Below are positions 52,550 through 60,846 of a DNA stretch of 64,000 nt, piece after piece. Positions within the stretch are counted from its first letter, which is position 1. Each line of letters starts with the position of its first letter. The DNA comes from Actinomycetota bacterium. GTDB lineage: Bacteria; Actinomycetota; Acidimicrobiia; Acidimicrobiales; Poriferisodalaceae. The position numbers and the translations under genes were made by a program. The notes under the pieces were generated by a model, which worked only from the letters and a program-made list of their open reading frames with translations, searched no databases and was not told where the DNA came from. The stretch spans positions 1 through 64,000 of the forward strand of contig JABABU010000031.1 in assembly GCA_014238065.1 (NCBI GenBank), read 5' to 3'.

Positions 52550-53071
52550 ATGGCGATCTACAGACTCGGTGACCAGGTACCCCAGATCCACCCGCGGGCT
52601 TACGTTCATCCCGACGCCGTCGTGATCGGCGACGTCGTGATCGGTGACGAGTCGACCGTCTGGCCAAGCGCGGTACTTCGAGGTGACGACGGGTACATCC
52701 GCATTGGTGACCGAACCTCGATTCAGGACGGCAGCGTCATTCACACGACCGCGGAGATCCCCACTCTCGTCGGCAACGACTGCGTCGTCGGTCACCTGGT
52801 CCACCTTGAGGCGTGCACGATCATGGACGGTGCCCTCGTCGGGTCGAACTCAACTGTTCTTCACGAAGCCGTCGTGGGCAGCGGAGCACTCGTCGGCGCA
52901 AACGCGTTGGTACCAGGAGGAATGATCGTCCCCGAACGTGCAATGGCTCTCGGTGTTCCCGCAAAGATCCGCGAAGACGCGGTCGATGCGGACTTGCTCA
53001 TCGTCCCCGGCAAAGACACCTATGTCGAACGGGGCCGCCGGTTTTTGGCAGAACTCGAACGAATCGATTGA
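52550..53071 (+). CDS. Gamma-carbonic anhydrase-like left-handed beta-helix protein
   Basis: 173 residues from ATG 52550; the frame opens earlier at 52511 but begins poorly. Hexapeptide repeats (VVIGDVVIGDESTVWPSAVLRGDDGYIRIG...) form a trimeric left-handed beta-helix. Of the three zinc His of gamma-carbonic anhydrases, VIHTT and VGH are present, but the third, normally in the L-H-G-C of VGHxxxLHGC, reads VGHLVHLEAC: Glu replaces His, and a His lies two residues earlier. Metal binding may be altered. The family includes carbonic anhydrase and thioester or acyl-carnitine-linked roles; activity not assured. The C-terminal helix is standard. Confidence 0.85.
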   Translation: MAIYRLGDQVPQIHPRAYVHPDAVVIGDVVIGDESTVWPSAVLRGDDGYIRIGDRTSIQDGSVIHTTAEIPTLVGNDCVVGHLVHLEACTIMDGALVGSNSTVLHEAVVGSGALVGANALVPGGMIVPERAMALGVPAKIREDAVDADLLIVPGKDTYVERGRRFLAELERID

Positions 53072-53190
53072 TTTTCGAGCCCCGCTGGGTCGTGCCGGGC
53101 AGCGTCACTGCCGCGGCGAGGTACAACCGTTCGCGGGACAGCGACAGCCGTGTTCGCGGTTAGGGCCTCAGACCGGTTACGTTCAATGCG

Positions 53191-53253
53191 ATGGCTGAGT
53201 TTCCCCACGCTTCATCACATGTGGAGTCCCACATCGCCGACGTGGTGTCTTGA
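53191..53253 (+). CDS. Possible 20-codon leader ORF of the ABC exporter
   Basis: ATG 53191 opens 20 codons (MAEFPH...DVVS, with His at 6, 10 and 14) and ends at TGA 53251-53253, which overlaps the TTG start of the first ABC subunit by two bases. The exporter TTG has no ribosome site, so reinitiation after this ORF could set its translation. A hexamer TACGTT ends a few bases before the ATG, which would suit a leaderless message. Short ORFs of this size are common by chance. Confidence 0.3.
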   Translation: MAEFPHASSHVESHIADVVS

Positions 53254-55133
53254 CGGCTGCGAGTTCCAACTCAGGCCGACCAATTCCAACTGGCTCCCCG
53301 ATCACCTTTGGCTCGGGCGCTCCTCTGCCGCGCCAGGGGCCACCCCCGGGGTTGACTGAACTCGATCTGACCAAGGAGCGCACCGGCACCGGTCTTCGTC
53401 TGCTCCGCCAGGCGATCGGTGAACATCGAAGAGGTATCGCGCTCGGTATGGCGGTGTCGATCCTCTGGACGTTGGCCAAGATCAGCGTTCCGCTGCTGAT
53501 CCGGCAGGGCATCGATGACGGCATCAGAGGCGACGGGTCGCTGTTGCTGTGGAGCTTGCTCGTCGTCGCGGTGGGAGGGGTTTCGGCGATCTGCACCGGA
53601 CTCCGTCGCTACGTCGCCTTCCGCAATGCCAGGGCGGTCGAAGCCGAGTTCCGCGATCGCGTCTATCAACACATCCAGAGGCTCCATTTTGCGTTCCATG
53701 ACAGGATGCAGACAGGTCAGCTGATGAGTCGCGGCAATACCGATCTCCAGCAGTTCCAGAACTTCATCACCATGCTGCCGGTCACTGCTGCAAACCTGAT
53801 GACCGTCGTCGTCGCCGCTGTGATCCTCTTCTGGCTGAACTGGAGCCTTGCGACCCTCGCCCTCATGGGGCTGCCGTTGGCGAACTATTTCGGCCGACGT
53901 TTCGCGAAGAAACTTCACCCAGCCGTCATGGGAATCCAGGAAGAGTCGGCGCAGCTGGCGACTGTTGTTGAGGAAACCATCGCCGGCGTCAGGGTGGTCA
54001 AAGGCTTCGGCGCAGAGCAGATGCGCGCCGACGCGCTCGCCAAGGAAGCCGATGACGTCTATCTCAGGTCGCTCGAAGCCGCGAGCGCACGGGCGGCGCA
54101 TCTTCCTGCGCTCGAGCTCGTGCCGAACATCGGGCTCATCGCCGTGCTCGGCTATGGCGGCCACCAGGTGCTGAACGGCACCCTCGAAGTCGGCGAACTC
54201 GTGCTGTTCAACATCTATGTCGTGCTGTTGATCCAGCCTCTCAGGATGCTCGGAATGATGGTCGCCAATTACCAGCGTGCTTCGGCGGCGGGGGAACGGC
54301 TCGCATCGGTGCTGGATACCGAGGTCGAAATCGTCGACCCCGATCAGCCAACACCGCTACCCGACGTCATGGAAGCGGGTGCTGTCACCTTCCGTGACGT
54401 CGACTTCGAGTACGAGCCGGGAGAGCCGGTGTTGCGTGGGTTCGATCTCGAGATCGCGGCAGGCGAATCAGTCGCCATCGTCGGTGCCACGGGAAGCGGA
54501 AAGTCGACGGTGGCGCGGTTGTTGCCACGGTTCTACGACATCGGGTCCGGCTCGATCGAACTTGACGGAGTGTTGGTGAACGAGGTTGCCCTCGACGAGT
54601 TACGAACGGCGATCGGCATCGTGTTCGAGGACACGTTCCTGTTCAGTTCGTCGGTTCGAGACAACATTGCCTTCGGCGTTCCGGATGCGAGTGACGAGGT
54701 CATCCGGCGCGCTGCACTGCTGGCAGGTGCCGCCGAGTTCATCGCAGAACTCCCTGACAGCTATGACACGGAACTCGGTGAGCGAGGATTCTCGCTGTCT
54801 GGCGGCCAGCGTCAGCGGATCGCGATTGCGCGCGCCATCGCATCGGACCCTCGTGTTCTCGTCCTCGACGATGCCACCTCCGCTGTGGACCCGACGAAGG
54901 AACACGAGATCAGGGACGCGCTCGGCGAGGTGATGCGTGACCGCACCACCATCGTGATCGCCCACAGGGCCGCCACGATTGCGCTGGCCGACAGAGTCGT
55001 GCTGCTCGATGAGGGCAGAGTCGCTGCCATGGGCACGCATGACGAACTCCTCGCCTCGAACGAGCGTTACCGGGAGGTTCTCGCGCAGGGTGCAGCGAAG
55101 CACGCCAAGGCTCATGACGAGGTTGTCGACTGA
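53250..55133 (+). CDS. ABC exporter subunit, membrane-fused, degenerate catalytic site
   Basis: 627 residues, TTG start. A Pro/Gly-rich N terminus, then six membrane helices (about 60-340) and a nucleotide-binding domain (380-610). Walker A VGATGSGKST, signature LSGGQRQRIAIARAI, Walker B VLVLDDATSAVD: the catalytic Glu is Asp, the degeneracy known in heterodimeric exporters such as TM287/288. Its stop and the next start share one base (TGATG), and the second subunit carries the canonical Glu. The pair should expel lipids, drugs or peptides across the cytoplasmic membrane. Substrate unknown. Confidence 0.93.
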   Translation: MTAASSNSGRPIPTGSPITFGSGAPLPRQGPPPGLTELDLTKERTGTGLRLLRQAIGEHRRGIALGMAVSILWTLAKISVPLLIRQGIDDGIRGDGSLLLWSLLVVAVGGVSAICTGLRRYVAFRNARAVEAEFRDRVYQHIQRLHFAFHDRMQTGQLMSRGNTDLQQFQNFITMLPVTAANLMTVVVAAVILFWLNWSLATLALMGLPLANYFGRRFAKKLHPAVMGIQEESAQLATVVEETIAGVRVVKGFGAEQMRADALAKEADDVYLRSLEAASARAAHLPALELVPNIGLIAVLGYGGHQVLNGTLEVGELVLFNIYVVLLIQPLRMLGMMVANYQRASAAGERLASVLDTEVEIVDPDQPTPLPDVMEAGAVTFRDVDFEYEPGEPVLRGFDLEIAAGESVAIVGATGSGKSTVARLLPRFYDIGSGSIELDGVLVNEVALDELRTAIGIVFEDTFLFSSSVRDNIAFGVPDASDEVIRRAALLAGAAEFIAELPDSYDTELGERGFSLSGGQRQRIAIARAIASDPRVLVLDDATSAVDPTKEHEIRDALGEVMRDRTTIVIAHRAATIALADRVVLLDEGRVAAMGTHDELLASNERYREVLAQGAAKHAKAHDEVVD

Positions 55134-56935
55134 TGGCTGGGTGGATGTCGGCTGGTGTCGATGAGGACAGCAAACTCGACAAAGGAGATGCGCAGAAGGT
55201 CGTGAAACGCACCGCTGCGCTGCTGCGGCCATATCGGGCACTGGTCATCCGAGCCGGCACGCTGCTCGTCGTGTGGACCGGACTTCTCGTGACGTTGCCG
55301 GTCCTGTTCGGCAAGGCCATCGACGCCATCGATCGTGGCGACTCCGCGGTTCTGAATCGATCGATCGTCGCTTATGTCGTCATCGCAGTCGCGAACTACT
55401 TCCTCTGGCGGTCGGCGATCATCTCCTTGGCTCGGGCCGGTGAGAAGTTCCTTCGCGATCTCCGTCGACGGGTATTCGACAAACTGCTGAACCTGTCGAT
55501 GCCCTTCTACGACCGTGAGAAGGCCGGTGTCATCGTGTCGCGTATGACGAGCGACATCGATTCGCTCGCCGAACTCGTCCAATTCGGTCTGCAGATGTTC
55601 CTCAGCAACATCCTGCTCTTGTTCGGCGTCGCGATAGTGCTTGCGATCTTGAGTTGGCAGCTGTTTCTCGTGTGTCTGGTCTCGGTGCCGCTCGTCACTA
55701 TCGCCAGCCGCAAATTCCAACGCGACTCGAACGACGCGTACCTCAGGGTCCGAGATGGCATCGGCGCGACGTTGTCGAGCCTCCAGGAAGGCCTGGCCGG
55801 GGTCAGAGTCATCCAGTCCTACTCCAGGACGAAGATCGAGTCCGAGCGATTCCACGCCACCAACTATTCGCTTTTCCGTTCGCATATGAACTCCACCAGG
55901 ATCGCGGCCTGGTACCTCCCGGTCGTCGATCTCGCTGGCATCACCACCACTGCCGTCGCCCTCGGCATCGGCGGTTGGATGGTGAACGACGGTCGACTCT
56001 CGCTCGGAACGGTGGTGACCTTCGTCCTGTTGCTCCAGAACCTCTTCGAGCCGGTGCAGCAGTTGAGCCAGTTGTTCAACATGGTGCAGAGCGCGGCAGC
56101 AGGGTTGAACAAGCTGTACTCGTTGCTGGACGAGGAGATCGAGGTTCCTGAAGCGGTTGCCCCAGTCGAACTTCCTTCCAGGGCTGACGTTCTGGTCACC
56201 GGAGTCGGTTTCTCGTACGCCACAGGGCCGCCCGTGCTCCGAGGCGTCGACCTCCACATCGGCATGGGAGAAAGGCTCGCGCTCGTGGGACCGACGGGCG
56301 CCGGCAAATCGACGTTGGCCAAGCTGATTGCTCGGCTCTATGACCCGACCGAGGGTTCCATCGAATATGGCGGTATCGATCTTCGGCTGGCATCGAGGGC
56401 TTCGCTGCGTGACCGAATCATCGTCGTGCCCCAGGAAGGCCACATTTTCGACGGCACGGTGCGCGACAACATTCGCGTCGCGAGAGCGAGTGCTACTGAC
56501 GAGGAGATCGACGACGCCCTTCATCGGATCGGCGTTCACCATCGATTTGTCGCACTACCTGAGGGCATTGACACTGAGGTCAGAGAGCGCGGCTCGAGGT
56601 TGTCGGCCGGCGAGCGCCAGTTGGTCTCGCTGGCACGAGCAGCGCTGGTCGATCCAGGTGTCCTCATCCTCGACGAAGCGACCTCGTCGCTCGATCCTGG
56701 AACTGAGGCCGTCGTCGAAGCTGCGATGGACGTGTTGATGACGGACAGAACCACCATCGTCATCGCCCATCGGTTGTCGACCGCGGCGCGATGCGATCGA
56801 GTGGGCGTCGTCGATGCGGGCATGCTGGCCGAACTCGGAACGCACGACGATCTCGTCGGCCTTGGCGGCCGGTACACAGCTCTCTTCGCGGCGTGGCAGG
56901 GGGCGCAGGAACCGATCGGAAGCACCGGCCCCTGA
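55133..56935 (+). CDS. ABC exporter subunit, membrane-fused, catalytically canonical
   Basis: 600 residues, start overlapping the preceding stop. Membrane domain with six helices (about 35-310), then ATPase: Walker A VGPTGAGKST, signature LSAGERQLVSLARAAL, Walker B VLILDEATSSLDPGTE with the catalytic Glu, and the switch HRLSTAARCD. The LSAGE signature instead of LSGGQ is characteristic of one half of heterodimeric ABC exporters. Together with the previous gene it makes one transporter. Confidence 0.93.
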   Translation: MAGWMSAGVDEDSKLDKGDAQKVVKRTAALLRPYRALVIRAGTLLVVWTGLLVTLPVLFGKAIDAIDRGDSAVLNRSIVAYVVIAVANYFLWRSAIISLARAGEKFLRDLRRRVFDKLLNLSMPFYDREKAGVIVSRMTSDIDSLAELVQFGLQMFLSNILLLFGVAIVLAILSWQLFLVCLVSVPLVTIASRKFQRDSNDAYLRVRDGIGATLSSLQEGLAGVRVIQSYSRTKIESERFHATNYSLFRSHMNSTRIAAWYLPVVDLAGITTTAVALGIGGWMVNDGRLSLGTVVTFVLLLQNLFEPVQQLSQLFNMVQSAAAGLNKLYSLLDEEIEVPEAVAPVELPSRADVLVTGVGFSYATGPPVLRGVDLHIGMGERLALVGPTGAGKSTLAKLIARLYDPTEGSIEYGGIDLRLASRASLRDRIIVVPQEGHIFDGTVRDNIRVARASATDEEIDDALHRIGVHHRFVALPEGIDTEVRERGSRLSAGERQLVSLARAALVDPGVLILDEATSSLDPGTEAVVEAAMDVLMTDRTTIVIAHRLSTAARCDRVGVVDAGMLAELGTHDDLVGLGGRYTALFAAWQGAQEPIGSTGP

Positions 56936-57331
56936 TCGCTTCGGTCGAATCAGGCGCGGCCGACCGAGTTCTCGGACGACCTCACCGAACCCGGGGATGC
57001 TTCGCTGAGCGCGTTTCTCGCAAGTGAAGCTGTAGCAGGCGTGTGGAAGCGGGAACTCGTGGGATGTTCACACCTCGTGTGGCAGCCTGCAGGAAGGTAG
57101 GCCTTCACTGTCGGTCCTCGTCTTCGAATCGACGCTTTCTGTGGCGGCCGGCGTCTAACCGACGGTTGTCAACTCCGGGTAGGTCCTCGACGTCACCGCC
57201 ATCATCAGTTGTGTTCGTATTCCGGTGGCGAGACGGTTGGGTGGACCGAGAACGAAAGTTGTGACACGGTCTCGGGCTGTCGCCCCGGCTCGCCAGACTC
57301 GCCGACCTGGATGACGCGAGGAGCCTCAGCC
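56936..57331. other. Intergenic stretch, no gene seen
   Basis: About 400 bases between the ABC exporter and the nuclease-like gene. No convincing ORF, tRNA or repeat. GAGGAG at 57318-57323 is the ribosome site for GTG 57332. A promoter is expected but no strong -35/-10 is visible. Confidence 0.4.
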
Positions 57332-58312
57332 GTGCCGTCTATTCGCACCGAAATCACCGAGATCGCCACGGCGCTCGGGATGCTCGGCTACGACTCTGTC
57401 GAACGGGCAATGGTGCACCGACCCCGTGAACTTGACGACGTCGACGACGCGACCTGGGCTCGACTGAAGAACGTGCACGACGATCCTCAGCACCGTCCCG
57501 ATTTCGCCGGCGCCTTTCGCAACGGTGAGGTGTTCCTCCAAAGCGACGACGCACTTCGTGGCCGCAGACCGGCGCTGATCGAGTGGAAGGGCGGGCACAG
57601 AGCGCCAGGGGCAGAGACAGTTCCCGTCGATCTCAGGGTCGACCACGTTTTCTTGGTCTCGTGTAAGTACGCCAGCAGGATTCTGCTGAACTCGGCACCT
57701 GCCGCGCTGTTCGGAGGCGCTGACGGTGACTGGTACGGCCATGTCGCATCTTCGGAACATGAAGCGCTGTATCGGGCGATCAGATCGAAGGGGTCGATCA
57801 CCGAGCTGCCGTCGTTCGCATCCGATCTGGCCAAACATCACCGGTCGCTTGTTCGCGTTGTCGCAGAGGAGGTCTGGGATGGCGAGTGTCAGGAGCTCTA
57901 CCTCTCGATGGCGCGTGAGGTCGGGCGTGCTTCGGCTTCGGCATGGCGCTCGACGCTCTCTTCCAAACGCGAGCGTGAATCGATGTTGTGGCGGCTGCTC
58001 AGAATCGGCTCTGCCCCGTACTTCGTCCTCGGGTCGTCACGCGACAGCGCCTTGCGGATCCGGGTGACGACGCCGTGGGACTGGCGTCGCCGCTTCGAGT
58101 TCCGGTCGTTCGAAGTGTGGGGCGATGAAGCTGGGCAGCCCCGCGTCGGTTGGAAAGCGGTTGTTCGTGACCACGAACTCGGAACGGACGGCTCTGTCGA
58201 CGGCCACGTCGAGGTGAGGTGGAGCCACGGACGATTCGGACAGCCACCCGAGGCAAAGGTGTACCTGGACACCCCACACGATCGAGTGCCCGGCTATCTC
58301 CCGCTGACGTGA
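57332..58312 (+). CDS. Hypothetical protein with nuclease-like core
   Basis: 326 residues from GTG 57332, chosen for GAGGAG 8 bases upstream; an in-frame ATG at 57311 is less likely. Near residues 75-120 the segment ALIEWKGGHRAPG...DLRVDHVFLVSCKYASRILLNSAPA has a strand with D-x-x-x-L-V-S-C-K, similar to the second motif of PD-(D/E)xK nucleases with Ser in place of the acid. The rest is rich in Arg and Trp and may bind nucleic acid. I know no named family. It lies upstream of sufB with a hairpin between. Confidence 0.55.
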   Translation: MPSIRTEITEIATALGMLGYDSVERAMVHRPRELDDVDDATWARLKNVHDDPQHRPDFAGAFRNGEVFLQSDDALRGRRPALIEWKGGHRAPGAETVPVDLRVDHVFLVSCKYASRILLNSAPAALFGGADGDWYGHVASSEHEALYRAIRSKGSITELPSFASDLAKHHRSLVRVVAEEVWDGECQELYLSMAREVGRASASAWRSTLSSKRERESMLWRLLRIGSAPYFVLGSSRDSALRIRVTTPWDWRRRFEFRSFEVWGDEAGQPRVGWKAVVRDHELGTDGSVDGHVEVRWSHGRFGQPPEAKVYLDTPHDRVPGYLPLT

Positions 58313-58327
58313 CGGAATTGACGTTGA

Positions 58328-58345
58328 CCAGGCCCTTCTGCCTGG
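58328..58345 (+). terminator. Hairpin after the nuclease-like gene
   Basis: CCAGGC-CCTTCT-GCCTGG, a perfect 6-bp stem with a 6-base loop, 15 bases after the stop of the upstream gene. No T-run follows, so it is at best a weak intrinsic terminator, or a pause site between the two genes. Confidence 0.35.
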
Positions 58346-58364
58346 GAATCGGGCGTTCGAATTG

Positions 58365-58385
58365 TTACTATCTACGTAGGAGTAA
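58365..58385. promoter_or_regulatory. Palindromic element upstream of sufB
   Basis: TTACT (58365-58369) and AGTAA (58381-58385) flank an internal CTACGTAG palindrome (58372-58379), centred 57 bases before the sufB ATG. Such symmetry suits a dimeric repressor, for example a SufR/IscR-like iron-sulfur regulator, but none is encoded in the window. Confidence 0.4.
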
Positions 58386-58431
58386 TTCCTCGGGCAACAC
58401 GGTGTGAAGCCTTGCATGCTGGAAGCGGAAG

Positions 58432-59829
58432 ATGACACAAGTCGATCTCGATCTCGGTAAGTACAAGCTCGGTTGGAGCGACGAAGAGGACTACGTCTAC
58501 AAGCCACGCCGTGGCCTCGACGAGAACCTCATCAAAGAGATCTCGTGGATGAAGGGCGAGCCGGACTGGATGCGCGACTTCCGTCTGCGCTCCTATGAGA
58601 TCTTCAAACGCAAGCCCATGCCCAACTGGGGCGGCGACATGTCGCAGATCTTCTTCGACGACATCTTCTATTACATCAAGCCAACCGATCACCAGGTCGA
58701 CGCGTGGGAAGAGCTCCCCGATTCGGTCAAGGACACGTACGAGAAGCTGGGTATCCCAGAGGCAGAGCGAAAGTACCTCGCTGGTGTCACGGCGCAGTAC
58801 GAGTCAGAGGTCGTCTATCACAAGAATCGCGAGGATCTCGAAGCGCAGGGCGTGCTGTTCTGCGACATGGACACGGCGATCCGTGAGTATCCGGAGATGG
58901 TGCGTGCCTACTTCGGCACCATCATTCCTCCTGGTGACAACAAGTTTTCCGCCCTCAACTCTGCTATCTGGTCGGGCGGCTCGTTCATCTACGTGCCGCC
59001 AGGGGTCGAGGTCGAGATGCCGCTGCAGGCCTACTTCCGCATCAATGCCGAGAACATGGGCCAGTTCGAGCGCACCCTGATCATCGCGGACGAGGGCGCG
59101 AAGGTGCACTACATCGAGGGCTGCTCAGCCCCGGTGTACACCTCGGACTCGTTGCACTCGGCGGTTGTCGAACTCGTCGCGAAGGATCACGGTCGCATCA
59201 CATACACGACCATCCAGAACTGGTCGCCGAACGTGTTCAACCTCGTCACGAAACGTGCTGTCGCCCACGAGGGCGCACACGTGGAGTGGATCGACGGCAA
59301 CATCGGCAGCCGCCTCACGATGAAGTATCCGGCGGTTTATCTGATGGGCCCCAAGGCCTCCGGCGAGGTCCTGTCGGTCGCGTACGCGGGTGCAGGTCAA
59401 CATCAGGATGCCGGCGCCAAGATGGTGCACGTTGCTCCAGAGACGACCTCGAAGATCGTGTCGAAGTCGATCAGCAAGGACGCAGGGCGCACGACCTACC
59501 GGGGTCTCGTTCGCGTCGAAGAAGATGCTCATGACTGTAAGAGCCACGTGCAGTGCGATGCGCTCATCCTCGACGACGAGTCGATCTCGGACACATACCC
59601 GTACATGGAGATCGGCACATCCGACGCAATCGTGGGGCACGAAGCGACGGTGTCACGCGTCGCCGATGAGCAGCTGTTCTACCTCCAGAGCCGCGGGCTC
59701 ACCGAAGAGCAGGCCATGGGGATGGTCGTCAACGGCTTCATCGAGCCGGTGACCCGCACGCTGCCAATGGAATACGCGGTCGAGTGGTCGCGCCTGATCG
59801 AGCTACAGATGGAAGGCTCCATCGGCTGA
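58432..59829 (+). CDS. sufB: Fe-S cluster assembly scaffold protein SufB
   Basis: 465 residues, the usual length. Family landmarks: MKGEPDWMRDFRLRSYEIF near 45, GVTAQYESEVVYHK, NKFSALNSAIWSGGSFIYVPPGVEVEMPLQAYFRIN (165-200), EGCSAPVYTSDSLHSAVVE, TIQNWSPNVFNLVTKR, and the C-terminal CDALILDDESISDTYPYMEI with Cys used for cluster assembly. SufB forms the SufBC2D scaffold in the cytoplasm. GGAAGCGGAAG precedes ATG 58432. Unusually, sufC, sufD, sufS and sufU do not follow; the next gene is on the other strand. Confidence 0.97.
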   Translation: MTQVDLDLGKYKLGWSDEEDYVYKPRRGLDENLIKEISWMKGEPDWMRDFRLRSYEIFKRKPMPNWGGDMSQIFFDDIFYYIKPTDHQVDAWEELPDSVKDTYEKLGIPEAERKYLAGVTAQYESEVVYHKNREDLEAQGVLFCDMDTAIREYPEMVRAYFGTIIPPGDNKFSALNSAIWSGGSFIYVPPGVEVEMPLQAYFRINAENMGQFERTLIIADEGAKVHYIEGCSAPVYTSDSLHSAVVELVAKDHGRITYTTIQNWSPNVFNLVTKRAVAHEGAHVEWIDGNIGSRLTMKYPAVYLMGPKASGEVLSVAYAGAGQHQDAGAKMVHVAPETTSKIVSKSISKDAGRTTYRGLVRVEEDAHDCKSHVQCDALILDDESISDTYPYMEIGTSDAIVGHEATVSRVADEQLFYLQSRGLTEEQAMGMVVNGFIEPVTRTLPMEYAVEWSRLIELQMEGSIG

Positions 59830-59850
59830 CGGTCGGGTACCTGACTCCGG

Positions 59851-60705
59851 TCAGACGACCTCGGCGCGCAGGCTGCGGAGCAGGTCGGGTACATCGGGTG
59901 GTTGGACTTCGGCTGCCTTGACGAGGTCGTCAAACTGCTCGATGAACGCAACGATCTGGTCGTATTGGTTGAGCACGATGTACATCTGGCCGAGGTAGAG
60001 CAGCACTCGGTCCATCCCGAAGATGGTGGTCGCCGAGGAGAAGCGCTGCCGCGCGTCATACAGGAACCAACGGAACGTCGGATACAGCTCTTCGCACAAC
60101 TCGGTCATGGTGTCGAGCTGACGTCGCCGGTCCTCAGCGCTGAGCCCGGCCCAGACGTCTTCGCCTCTGGCAAAGCTTCTGATCGCCTGGATCGAGTTGC
60201 AGCACTCGACATCGGTACCAGGAGTCCTCGCCATGTCGAGTGGCGCTCGTGATGTCGCGATCTTCTGCTCGGTGTAGACCGTCGCGAAACGCGACGTCTC
60301 GAACCTGATCGTCGATTCGTTCTTCAGGAGGTCAGGCAGTGAGGCGGGGAGGTACCGCACCTTCATGCCCCGCGACGTCTTGAACCAGCCGACGATGAGC
60401 TCGTCGAGATCGCTGAGAGCACCACGACGCACGGCGAGTTCCTCGGGAACTATGTCGGCGGTGCTCTGGCCCTCGGAGCTGAGGCCGAGCAGCCAGTCGA
60501 CTGAAGCCCCTGTCGCCTGTGACATCGCAACGAGGGTTTCGACCCGCGGGAGCCGCCGGTTCCGGCTACTCAAGAGCTGCGACATCGTCGAGCGATCAAT
60601 CCCGGCCTGACGCGCGAACTCGGCCTGACTCAGGTTCTTCTCGACGCGAAGATCGGTGAGCCGCTCGCGGAAACGCTCGAGAAGCGTCACTCGCTCGTTC
60701 ATCAC
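59851..60705 (-). CDS. XRE-family transcriptional regulator
   Basis: 284 residues; GTG 60705 or ATG 60702. Residues 8-65 are a lambda-repressor-like HTH (LTDLRVEKNLSQAEFARQAGIDRSTMSQLLSSRNRRLPRVETLVAMSQAT). The rest (about 75-284) is a helical ligand-binding or dimerisation region without recognised motif, with SRGMKVRYLPASLPDLLKNESTIRFETS and an alpha-helical tail. A candidate operator lies just upstream at 60736-60752 and recurs at 9954-9970, so it probably regulates itself, the divergent desaturase and the acyl-CoA dehydrogenase/aminotransferase pair. Convergent with sufB (21-base gap). Confidence 0.85.
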   Translation of the reverse strand: MMNERVTLLERFRERLTDLRVEKNLSQAEFARQAGIDRSTMSQLLSSRNRRLPRVETLVAMSQATGASVDWLLGLSSEGQSTADIVPEELAVRRGALSDLDELIVGWFKTSRGMKVRYLPASLPDLLKNESTIRFETSRFATVYTEQKIATSRAPLDMARTPGTDVECCNSIQAIRSFARGEDVWAGLSAEDRRRQLDTMTELCEELYPTFRWFLYDARQRFSSATTIFGMDRVLLYLGQMYIVLNQYDQIVAFIEQFDDLVKAAEVQPPDVPDLLRSLRAEVV

Positions 60706-60735
60706 TTTTGCCCCTATCCGACTCGGTCGTATGTG

Positions 60736-60752
60736 TTGTGTTGACGCAACAA
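60736..60752. promoter_or_regulatory. Candidate operator TTGTGTTGACGCAACAA
   Basis: Outer half-sites TTGT and ACAA in inverted order, with GTTG-ACG-CAAC inside, located 31 bases upstream of the XRE gene start and facing the desaturase. It touches TACAAT (minus strand, 60752-60757), a possible -10 of the regulator gene. Sixteen of 17 bases recur at 9954-9970. Confidence 0.5.
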
Positions 60753-60811
60753 TTGTAGTGGTGATGACGATTCGCTGCGATATGTGCGCAAATGCTGCTG
60801 TACAACCACCT

Positions 60812-60835
60812 AGTTATGACGTTCAGTAAATAACT
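60812..60835. repeat. Inverted repeat in desaturase promoter region
   Basis: AGTTAT (60812-60817) and ATAACT (60830-60835), spaced by 12 bases, in an AT-rich region directly upstream of GTG 60847. Could be a second regulator site or part of the desaturase promoter. Confidence 0.35.
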
Positions 60836-60846
60836 GACTACACAAC

